NCBI GenBank assembly: GCA_021018815.1
Contig: JAITYX010000084.1
Coordinates: 186,001-250,000 of the forward strand
DNA from: Talinum fruticosum
Taxonomy: Eukaryota; Streptophyta; Magnoliopsida; Caryophyllales; Talinaceae
DNA length: 64,000 nt
Reading direction: 5' to 3'
Notes under the pieces: model-generated
What the model saw: the letters and a program-made list of their open reading frames with translations, nothing else
Database searches by the model: none
Told to the model about the DNA's origin: nothing
Shown here: piece after piece, positions 55,649 to 64,000 of the stretch
How positions within the stretch are numbered: the first letter of the stretch is position 1
Layout: each line of letters opens with the position of its first letter
Made by a program: the position numbers and the translations under genes

Positions 55649-57233
55649 TGAAGACTCGGACACTCGCTCAATGCTTTTCCGAGTTGTATAAAAGGAATCG
55701 AGTATAATAATCTCGTACTTATAGAGTTTTGATTCCAAGGCATTCTCTGTTTGCTAGAAACTTTTCCGAGTGATACAGATATCTTATCTAATTGATACAG
55801 ACTTTTACCTCGTGTATTTCTTACTTATCCTTGAGTGACTCGAAAAACCGATATGCGTATCTCACTCGGTTCCGAGACCCTTATCGCTCGATTTATCGCA
55901 TATTGAATAGACTAGTATTTCATCTTTCCTCACTCAGATCCGACTTCCGGTTATAAGTTCTATTTTGGTATAGTCGGTATTTCTAGTCTGTTTCATGCTT
56001 AGTCTATATCAAGCTACTTCACTCGACATTCTTTACCGAACTTGATTCTTCGCTTAGACTAAGTCGGATGGAATTCCGAGTATCATGGATATTGGACTCG
56101 TAAAATTTTGTTTCGTTTCGACTCGGATAATCGGTTGTTTAATTATCTTAATAATTTTATTATCTCGTGTCTAATCTTGGACCAAAGTATTTTATACTTT
56201 GAGAACCAAAATTGATTTACTTTTGTAGGTTATTCAAACGAGGATACACCTTTTTCAAACCACAAAAGTAACCGACTTCGTAACGTCAAATCACTAGCAG
56301 ACATGGCTTTTCACCTTCTCTACTCCAGTCCCGTAAGATTGTGTCGAGCCGTCTCGTTTCCAAATTTGGAAAACCGGAACGCCAAGCTTAACGATGGTTT
56401 CCACCTTATCTTTAAAGACACCACCAGTAGTTTTGGGACTTCCAAGAGCGTTAAACCGTTGTCCAACGTTCACATTACAACGGATACATTCCGAGTGACT
56501 CGTAAAGCTTCGTCAATGGTCACAAAGGACTCTTAGTCGCGAGATAAAGATAACGGCTACTCGCCCGGTTATCTATAAATAGAAGCCACCTCACAAGACT
56601 TGAAGATTGCCGAAATTATTGTTAATACACATACTTGAGCAAAGTCATTGTATTTGCTCTCAATCTTGTACTTACAACTCCTACTCTGTAATTCATTATT
56701 TTCCGAGTTGGAAGGTCTTGTACTCGCTTACAAACACTTTCTTACTTTCTCTGTAAGGTCCCTTTACTAAGCCGTAAGGGTTAACTCAGACTTAGTTGTC
56801 CCTAGCTGTAAGGGTTATCTCAGCTAGGAAGTACTAGATTAGATAAGGAAATTTCGAGTCTAGGAAAACATGTATAGAGTTGTCTAAGGGAGCAACTCGG
56901 GTTCGCCAATTCACGGTATTTTGTGGACTCAAAATAGTGGATTTGACTTCGTACTTAGACTAGCACGGTCCGTGGTTTTCGGCCCCGGGAGGGTTTCCAT
57001 GTAATCTCTAACTCGTTATCTTTCCGAGTTCATTCTAGACTCGGACAATTTTACAGCCTCTTACTTATCCATTCGTGATAGCATTTCGAGTCTAAACGTT
57101 TCGACCCTGCCGATAGACTCGTAATCTGTCTCTATCTTGTTTTTGATAAAAGAGCTAAAGTTTCCACGAAAAACTTCCATCACCATATTCACCCCCTCTA
57201 GGGTGACTCGGACTCTCCCCGAGCAAACCTTCA
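55649..57233 (+). repeat. 5' LTR of S7
   Basis: TGAAGACTCGGACACTCG at 55649 to AAACCTTCA at 57233, about 1.585 kb. The TATA box TATAAATAG at 56574-56582 lies about 660 bp before the LTR end and is conserved in S5 and S2. Confidence 0.93.
56574..56582 (+). promoter_or_regulatory. LTR promoter TATA box of S7
   Basis: TCTATAAATAGAAGCCAC is shared with S5 (47845) and, inverted, S2. It is the expected start of genomic RNA. The internal TATA of the 3' block has the same nine bases. Confidence 0.7.
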
Positions 57234-57235
57234 AT

Positions 57236-57247
57236 TGGTATCGAGCC
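57236..57247 (+). promoter_or_regulatory. Primer binding site of S7
   Basis: TGGTATCGAGCC two bases after the LTR; tRNA-Met-type with CGA in place of CAGA. Confidence 0.87.
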
Positions 57248-57292
57248 TAGCCTTTTAGAAAGGATCTAACCATCCAAAGGTCTAAAGATCAA

Positions 57293-59080
57293 ATGGCTCG
57301 TAACAACGGAGAGTTCGACTTAGGAAGATCTTCTAGCAGACCACCAAAATTCTAAGGATCAAACTTCGGGCACTCGAGGAAACTTATGGAATGTTTCCTC
57401 ATGGATCATGATGAAGATGTATTGGAAATAATACAACAAGGAAACTACATTCCAATGAAGACAGAGGAATTCGTAATCATTCCCAAGACAAAAGCCGAAT
57501 TCACTCTAGGTGAAGCAGAGATGTTCAGGAAGAACTTCAAGGCAATGAACATTCTGATGTGCGCCATTAGCTCGAAAAGAATACAACCGAGTGTCTCGCT
57601 TGTGATTCAGCAAAAGAAGTGTGGGACACCCTTGTCAACACATACGAAGGCATAAGCCAGGTCGACAAGCGAAGATAAGTCGGTATCTTCACAAATATGA
57701 GCGTTTCAAGATGGAGCCGAAGAGAATATCACTTAGATGTTCATTCGATTTACCGAGATTACTAACAATCTCAAATCATTGGGTAAGAAGATTTCCCACG
57801 AGGAAATGTGCGTAAAGATACTCGTAAGTCTACCCAAGAAAAGATGGGGTCCCAAAGTGATCGCAATAGAGGAGGCTCGTAACCTCTCACTCTTAAAACT
57901 AGAAGAGCTCATCGGGAAGCTTCTCACTCACGAAATCCATCTAGAAGAGGAAGATGCCGAGGGCAGTACTAAACGGAACATTGCACCGAAAGCCTCGGAA
58001 TCCAAAGAAGCAAATCCGAGCTCCTCCGACTCGGAAGACGATCCCATGGCACTGATTGCAAGAGGCTTCAAGAGAATAATGAAGCACAAAAGATGGGATA
58101 AAAGGCCAAAGGAAGAATTCTACAAGAAAGACAAGAGGGACAGAAAAGGTAAGTACTCCTCACCCTCAAAGTTATCTTTATCTAAGAATTCTGGATGTTT
58201 TGAGTGTGGCAGACAAAGACCACATAGTCAAAGACTCGTCCGAAAAGAAAAAGGGACAGAAAGAAGAAGAAGGCCATGATAGCAACATGGAGTGATGAGG
58301 ACTCATCGGAAGATGACGATGACTCGGACGACTCAAAGTGTCCGATGGCAATCTCGACTCGGAAGCCGGAGGAGAATCGGACTCGGACTCAAACAATGAG
58401 GAAACTAATCCTCAAGAGGTAATTGATTATTTTCTCAAATTCTTCGAAGTCGATTTAGCTAAGTATATTTTTACTTTGGAAGAAAAGTCTAATTTCGATT
58501 CTTCTCAATTCAAAGAACAACTTGAGTTAATCACTTCGAGAGCATTTCTTTGAAAAATGAATTAGAAAACCGAGACTCACACTCGGAGAACTCAAGACTA
58601 GTACTAAATCTAATGAGACCGAGTCCGAGTTGCTCAAGAAAGAAAATGAGGAGATAAAGCGTAAGCTCACCGAGTCTCAAGATCTCGGTTTTAAAGTTTA
58701 CTCAAGGTCGAAGAACCTTGACATGCTCTTAGGATCACAATGTGTCTCTTTTCGAAAAGAAGGTCTTGGTTTCAACAAAGAGGAAGAATCCAATTCCTAC
58801 TCGAATTGTTCAAAAGGATTCCGTAACCGTAAAGTTCGGGAAAGCCGAGCACGGTCCCATTCACGTAAATAAAGGGAGGACTAAGCCTAGAACTCGTTTA
58901 CAAAAAGAAACCATCTTCTCCTATTTCAAAAGGAAAGGTTTTTAAAAGGAAAGAGACACGGACTCGGCTTCTCGAGAGGAAGACTCAGAATCGACAAAAC
59001 CCAAAGTTATTCAAATCGGGTTCCGAAACACCTTCTTCCTCGTAAAAGGACCACAAGTATGGAATGTTACTCGGGTTCGT
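57293..59080 (+). pseudogene. gag: gag of S7
   Basis: ATG at 57293 begins MARNNGEFDLGRSSSR. The open frame 57386-57655 reads LMDHDEDVLEIIQQGNYIPM and FRKNFKAMNILMCAI; 57737-58279 (180 codons) reads FIRFTEITNNLKSLGKK, LLTHEIHLEEEDAEGS and DPMALIARGFKRIMKHK, then the knuckle CFECG, which is broken by an added base. Acidic DSDNEE-like tail, REVIDYFLKF wording and a coiled-coil-like tail follow, then an arginine/lysine-rich linker to about 59080. Best-kept gag of the family here. Confidence 0.9.
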
Positions 59081-59089
59081 TAGAGGAAG

Positions 59090-59380
59090 TGAGAAGGGTT
59101 AGATTCTCTCTGCTTTTGCAGTCACTCGAAGAGATCAAAAGGACACCGGTACCTTGACAATGGATGCTCATGGCACATGTCGGAGATGCGGGACTCTTTT
59201 CCGAGTTGGAAAAACATAAAGGAGGAAAAGTTACATTTGGAGATGATAGCAAAGGCAAGATAGTTGGAATTAGCAAGATTGGAAAAGGAAGCAATCCGGT
59301 CGAGCCTAGTCTACCTTGTTAAAGGATTAAAGTATAATCTCCTCAAGCATCTCTCAACTATGTGATAAAGGTCAAGAGGT
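59090..59380 (+). pseudogene. pol: Protease region of S7
   Basis: YLDNGCSWHMS near 59150-59185 corresponds to DSGCSRHM, with DSG changed to DNG and arginine to tryptophan. ELEKHKGGKVTFGDDSKGK, VGISKIGKGSNPV and YLVKGLKYNLLKHL follow after frame changes. Confidence 0.87.
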
Positions 59381-59509
59381 AAGATTCACTCGGACCAATT
59401 GTTACATTTCCGATGTCTCTACCAAAGAGATCAAGCTTTCAGGTAAGAGATCAGGTAATACCTATATCATTCCTCTTTCTAACCCATGTCGAATTTATCT
59501 TGCTTAAAA

Positions 59510-60440
59510 GCATCTCTTCATGATGATTCTTGGACATGGCATCTTAGATTAGGCCATATTAGCATGCATACTATCAAAAACCGGCATCTCATGGTCTAGT
59601 TAGGGGTTGCCTAACCGTATCTTGGAAAAAGATAAAGTTTGTGACGCATGCACCGTAGGGAAACAAGTCGATCTTCATTCAAATCTCTCAAGACAGCTTT
59701 CAACATCCAAAGTACTTGAGCTACTGCATATGGATTTATTTGGTGAAATCCCCGTGAAGAGCCTTGGAGGTAAATCTTACATACTTGTTATTATTGATGA
59801 TTACTCACGGTTTACCTGGGTGTGTTTTCTTAAGCACAAGAACGAAGCTTTCAAGGAGTTCAGCAAGCTCCGTAGAAAAATCTAAGTTGAGTCTCGGACT
59901 CGCATCCAGCAGGATTCAAACCGACCATGGAAGGGAGTTCGACTACTCGGAATTCTCGGAGTTTTGTGACAAAAATGGAATCTCTCATAACTTCTCCGCA
60001 CCTAGAACTCCTCAACGTAACGGAGTAGTAGAGAGAAAGAACAGTAACCCTTGAAGAAATAACAAGGACGATGATGATTGAGCGCAACTTGCCTTACTAT
60101 TTCCGGCGAGGCAGTCAACACAACCAACTATACTTTGAATAGATGCCTCATCGGACCCATTCTGGAGAAAACACCTTATGAGCTCTACAAAGGGAAGAAG
60201 CCAAATATTTCCTATTTCGGACCTTTCGGATGTAAGTGCTACGTTCACAACAATGGTAAGGATCACCCGACCAACTTTGATGCTCTGGTCGATGAAGGTA
60301 TTTTTCTGGGTTACACTTCTCATAGCAAAGCTTATCGTATTTTCAATAAGAGAACTAACAAAGTGGAAGAGAGCATCTACGTTGTATTTGATGAGCTTGA
60401 ACAGGAGAAACCAAGTGAATCTTCATACTCGAATTAAAAC
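59510..60440 (+). pseudogene. pol: Integrase of S7
   Basis: DDSWTWHLRLGHISMHTIK gives the zinc histidines and VCDACTVGKQ both cysteines. Frame 59607-59885 has LLHMDLFGEIPVKSLGGKSY and VIIDDYSRFTWVCFLKHKN. The second aspartate is in TDHGREFDYSEFSEF and the glutamate in RNGVVERKN (frame 59764-60054), so all core residues are present but split over two frames. Frame 60078-60437 gives the C-terminal part with KTPYELYKGKKPNIS and FGCKCYVHNNGKDH. Confidence 0.9.
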
Positions 60441-61600
60441 TCAGTAGAGATGATGACGAAGCCGAGCCTACCAAGATTCCGACTCAATCCACTCGGAATG
60501 AGGTAACTCAGAATGAGACAACTCAAGAGCTCACTCGTAACGAACAAGTCAATGAAGAAGATCACACTGAATAGGCTTCGAAGATCAAGCAGTTCAGCCC
60601 ACAAATCTCGTAAATCGGAGAACCGGTAAAGCATTCAAGTTTACTTCTAGTCATCCACTAGAAAATATAATATCCGATATCAACAAGTGGGGTAAGAACT
60701 CGTTCCTCTCTTCAAAATCTATGTGCATTCACCGCATTCATTTCATTAACCGAACCTGTAAATGCACTAAAGGCCCTTAATGAACCTCGAATGGGTAGAG
60801 GCCATGCAAGAGGAACTCAATCAATTCGAAAGAAACCAAGTCCGGACTCGACCAACCGACCTTCCGACCACCCAGCTATAGGAACCAAATGGGTTTTCAA
60901 AAACAAACTGGATGAGGGTGGAGTGGTAGTCGAAACAAGGCTAGACTTAGGGCTCAAGGTTACAATCAAGAAGAAGGAATTGATTGTGGGGAATAATTTG
61001 GACCGGTTGCCGAATCGAAGCTATTAGAATTCTATTGGCATTTGCATCCAAGCATGCATATTAAATTATATCAAATGGATGTTAAGTGTGCGTTTCTCAA
61101 TGGTTTTATTGAAGAAAAAGTCTATGTCAAGCAGCCTCCTAGTTTTGAAAACTCGTAATTTCCAAATCATGTTTCCAAACTTCAAAAGGCTCTCTATGGT
61201 CTTAAACAAGCTCCTCGAGCTTGGTATGAAAGATTGAGCAATTTCTTGGTTCAAAATGATTTTAAAAGAGGTCAAATCGACAAAACTCTCTTCATAAAAA
61301 TCAAGGGGAAAGATTTCCTTATTGTTCAAATATATGTTGATGATATTATCTTCGGTACTACTAATGAATTTCGTGCCGAGAATTTTCCGAGTTGATGAGT
61401 CAAGAATTCCAAATGAGTATGATGGGAGAACTCTACTTCTTCATTGGTCTACAAATCAAACAAGACAAAGATGGGATTTATGTCCATCAATCTAAGTATA
61501 CCAAGGAGCTGCTGAAGAAATACAAACTTCAGGATGCCAAACATGCATCTACACCCATGAGCAAGCAGTTTAAAGTTTGACTCGGATGAGAAAGGTAAAG
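60441..61600 (+). pseudogene. pol: Reverse transcriptase of S7
   Basis: After a charged linker, AMQEELNQFERNQVRT near 60810, [56 protein letters not shown] and the active site IYVDDIIFG intact at 61333-61344. Frame 61392-61580 reads MSMMGELYFFIGLQIKQ and QSKYTKELLKKYKLQDAKH. Breaks lie near 61000 and 61155 (a stop) and at the join to RNase H. Confidence 0.9.
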
Positions 61601-62274
61601 CAATAGATTAGAAACTCTACAGAGGTATGATTGGATCTTTGCTATATCTTACTTCCAGCCGGCCGATATAATGTTCAGTGTGTGTCTATGTGCAAGATTT
61701 CAAGCTAATCCAAAAGAATCACATCTCATCTGCGGTGAAGAGAATATTCGGATATCTTGCAGGTACTCGTAATTTAGGTCCGTGGTATTCCGGAGACTCG
61801 TAACCGACTCTTACCGGATACTCGGACGCGGACTACGCCGGATATAAAGTTGATCGAAAGAGCACTTCGGAGCTTGCCAATTTCTGGGTCAATCCCTAAT
61901 ATCCTGGCACTCAAAGAAGCGTAACTCAGTAACTCTATCAATTGCTCGAAGCCGAGTATATTGCAGCTGGAGCCCGTTGCGCTCGGATTCTATGGATAAA
62001 GCAACACTTGAAAGATCTTGGACTATCCTTCAAATCGGTTCCAATCAAGTGTGACAATCAAAGTGCAATCAGCATCACCAAGAATCCAGTCCAAGCATTC
62101 GAAAACAAAACATATTGAGGTCAAATATCACTTCCTATGAGACCACTCGAAAAAGGTGACATTGAACTTGAGTTCATTCCTACTAATCTTCAACTAGCTA
62201 ATATTTTTACTAAGCCTCTTGGTGAAGATCGGCTTTGCTTTATTCGGAATGAGCTTGGTATGTTAAATGCCTAA
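61600..62274 (+). pseudogene. pol: RNase H of S7
   Basis: LAGTRNLG, YSDADYAGYKVDRKST-like and FLGQSLISWHSKKRN wording, each in shifted frames between 61755 and 61925, then EAEYIAAGARCARILWIKQH, LKDLGLSFKSVPIKCDNQSA and ISITKNP, and finally KGDIELEFIPTNLQLANIFT and KPLGEDRLCFIRNELGML. The natural stop TAA is at 62272-62274. Confidence 0.9.
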
Positions 62275-62807
62275 TTATATGTTATTCTTATTCGTTGCAT
62301 GACTCCGTATTATGTGTTTTCACTTTTGATAACCGTTAGCTCGGTTGATTCAGTGATATTGGGTTAGTAGTTATTTCGTGTTTCGAGTCACTCGAAACTA
62401 TTCCGAGTTATACTCGGACGTAGAGAAAAATTTGGACTTCAAATTTTCTCGAAGCTATCTCTAGAACAGTGGAGAGTTTCGAATATATTTTCAAAATCTC
62501 TCTCTCTCTCTCGAGCGCCGCGATCAGCCGATAGCCGTAGATTTCTAACCGCCGAGATCTTAACCGTTGAAGAGAACCGTCACACCGGTCTTCGATGACC
62601 GATGGACAAGCCGAGTCGAACGGAGTTATACTTAACGGATAGTTGACGGGCGTGTATATTTTCTATAAATAGCGCCTATTCATCTTCATCTCGGTATTCT
62701 ACATTTCATCTCTCTCAAACGAAACTTTTCGCCGAAGCTTTCTACGTACACGGTGTTCGGTTAAGTTCTTCAAGCGCTCGTAAAGGCCATCTCACGTAAG
62801 TTTCGAC
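62275..62807 (+). promoter_or_regulatory. Conserved post-pol block with TATA box, S7
   Basis: CT tract 62500-62514, CGTCACACCGGTC at 62578-62590 and TATAAATAG at 62664-62672, 390 bp after the pol stop. The spacing from CT tract to TATA is about 150 bp, as in S2 and S3. A leader of about 140 bp then runs to the 3' ORF remnant. Confidence 0.55.
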
Positions 62808-63520
62808 ATGCTCCGGTCTTTCAAACTTGCCATCCAAAATCTCAACATCAACCAAAAGACCGCCCAATCCCAAATCCGAGAGCAGCAGTCTCGATTCTTG
62901 AGATGCGGGAGGCTGGTGCAGGAGCGGAAGGAGTTGATCGAGCTCCTCGGAGAGAGAAGGTCCAAGGCGGCTCAAGACCAAGGTGACCGAGACGCGTCCG
63001 AAGCATCTTCGAGCCCGAGTCCGACCTCCTCGGACAGCGGGGAAGAAGAAGAAGAAGTTGTAGACGCAGTAGCGGCAGACGCCGAGGAGCTCGCGGCCGA
63101 GGCAGCTCCATCCGGGCAAGGGGAGGAACACAACGAAGAAGCAGTGGGAACTACCGAGGGTCGATCGCTCCACAAGCTCGGATAGCAGTACTCAGCTCGG
63201 ACAGCGATGCCGGGTGGGTCGAAGACCTAGGCTGCACCCGGCGGGTCGGCCGAGCAGCGGCCTCCAGCCTACCAAGGTTCAAAGGGAGGAACCCCTCAAT
63301 CCACTCGTTCGGGTCAGCCACTCGGAGCCGAGCCCTCGACGATCATACCGGTTCTCCCTCCACCGTGCTCAAGCACATCGTCAAGATCTTACCAGCGCCG
63401 GTGAACCTCCAATCCCTCCGCCTCCACTTAGAAATCCCTTTCTCCCTCGTAGGCGCCATGCACCGAGTCATAATTCCTCGGTCCGCGTAGTCTTCTTCTT
63501 TACGAGAATTTTTTGTTTTT
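62808..63520 (+). pseudogene. Envelope-like 3' ORF of S7, C-terminal part only
   Basis: Frame 62808-63185 reads LRSFKLAIQNLNINQKTAQ, a helical stretch with RKELIELLGERR, then an acidic/alanine-rich tail (SSPSPTSSDSGEEEEEVV). After a stop and frameshift the proline-rich end PVLPPPCSSTSSRSYQRR near 63345 matches the S3 ORF end. The N-terminal domain of the S3 ORF (MPKRGS to about 35900) is absent, so the gene is truncated at its 5' side. Its ATG at 62808 may be internal. Confidence 0.65.
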
Positions 63521-63848
63521 GTCCATACATCTAAGTTGTACTACTTGTTCTTTTCTTCCCTTCTTTTTGTTATTGTTTTTGCTGAAAGGCAAGGGGAAGA
63601 AATAGAGTAGGAAAACTTGTTGTCTTGTTTAGGGGAGTTTTTCCCTCCTTTCGAATATATTTCTTTTTATCCTTAATGGACTAATGCATTTTATTATTAA
63701 TTTCTCGTTGATTTTAATTCCTTGTTAAAGCATACTTTACTTTATGCTCGATACATTAAGTATGTCCTACTCATTTCATGCTCAACTACTCGGAATTAGA
63801 TCTTTTTGACTAACAAAGTTTACGTCTAAGTATGGAATGCCTTTCATC
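63521..63848 (+). other. 3' untranslated region of S7
   Basis: T-rich stretch and GGGGAGAAAT-type patches similar to 36690-37060 of S3, ending at the PPT. No coding motif. Confidence 0.75.
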
Positions 63849-63860
63849 AAAAAGGGGAGA
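63849..63860 (+). promoter_or_regulatory. Polypurine tract of S7
   Basis: AAAAAGGGGAGA directly before T and the TGAAGACTCGG LTR start. It is the plus-strand primer. Confidence 0.88.
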
Positions 63861-63861
63861 T

Positions 63862-64000
63862 TGAAGACTCGGACACTCGCTCAATGCTTTTCGTAGTTGT
63901 ATAAAAGGAATCGAGTATAAGTTTTATTTTGTTATAGTTAGTATTTCTAGTCTGTTTCATGCTTAGTCTATATCAAGTTAGTTCACTCGACATTCTTTAC
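63862..64000 (+). repeat. 3' LTR of S7, first 139 bp
   Basis: Matches 55649 to about 55708 and then jumps to about 55953-56040 of the 5' LTR, so about 245 bp are missing here. It is cut by the window end. Confidence 0.9.

Larger units (their letters stand above)
55649..64000 (+). mobile_element. S7: SIRE-like Ty1/copia copy inserted in S4 RT
   Basis: LTR 55649-57233, PBS, gag, protease, integrase, RT, RNase H, TATA block, partial envelope-like ORF, PPT 63849-63860 and the first 139 bp of the 3' LTR before the window ends. It is the only copy with PBS and PPT both clearly intact. The coding part has about a dozen breaks, many of one base. The 3' LTR carries an internal deletion of roughly 245 bp relative to the 5' LTR, so its sequences have diverged since insertion. 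Confidence 0.92.

Noticed and set aside
62742..63173. 143-codon minus frame opposite the S7 3' ORF
   Set aside because: Shadow of the charged, GC-rich envelope-like tail. No homology is recognised, and S3 has no matching frame.

Overview
The window looks like heterochromatic DNA from a flowering plant, probably a dicot. It is almost entirely nested LTR retrotransposons, most of them decayed, and I see no host gene, rRNA or tRNA gene. The evidence for a plant is the set of lineages: a Tekay/Del-like chromovirus, a Tat-like Ty3/gypsy element with a second RNase H, a gag-only element primed by tRNA-Asp, several copies of one SIRE-like Ty1/copia family with an envelope-like 3' ORF, and a hAT-type MITE. 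Lineage names rest on protein motifs read by eye; no database search was possible.

Layout. 1-9903: element A, a Tekay-like chromovirus on +, whose 5' LTR runs off the window start. 9904-10223 and 16336-about 18620: element T, a Tat-like gypsy fragment on +, split by SIRE-like copy S1 (10224-16335, minus, TSD AAGAT/AAGAC). T carries an antisense ORF remnant at its 3' end. 18620-20540: unassigned sequence with a small gag relic. 20540-27874: SIRE-like copy S2 (minus), the best-preserved copy. 28719-29928: non-autonomous hAT-type element. 30010-38522: SIRE-like copy S3 (+), with gag fused to RT by deletion but the fullest envelope-like ORF. It shares its right LTR (37067-38522) with copy S4.

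S4 continues to 55648 and hosts every later insertion. Solo LTR S5 (39432-49977, TSD TTACT) lies in its gag. Inside S5 sit gag-only element G (39738-47205, minus, nearly identical LTRs) and solo LTR S6 (47997-49533, TSD TTGTA). A gypsy-type LTR-like block J (50585-53489) lies in the S4 gag, and SIRE-like copy S7 (55649 to beyond 64000) lies in the S4 reverse transcriptase.

The protein domains are those of retrotransposon replication: gag packages the RNA, PR matures the polyprotein, RT/RNase H copies RNA to DNA primed at the PBS and PPT, and integrase inserts the product and makes the 5-bp TSD. No copy in the window has an uninterrupted gag-pol. The most notable points are a conserved TATA-bearing block between pol and the envelope-like ORF in three SIRE-like copies, an antisense ORF of plant-mobile-domain/DUF7745 appearance in T, the four-level nesting, C-to-T decay in the TSDs, and a recurrent CTG/CTCG/CGG alternation between copies that looks like either a sequencing artefact or an unusual mutation pattern.
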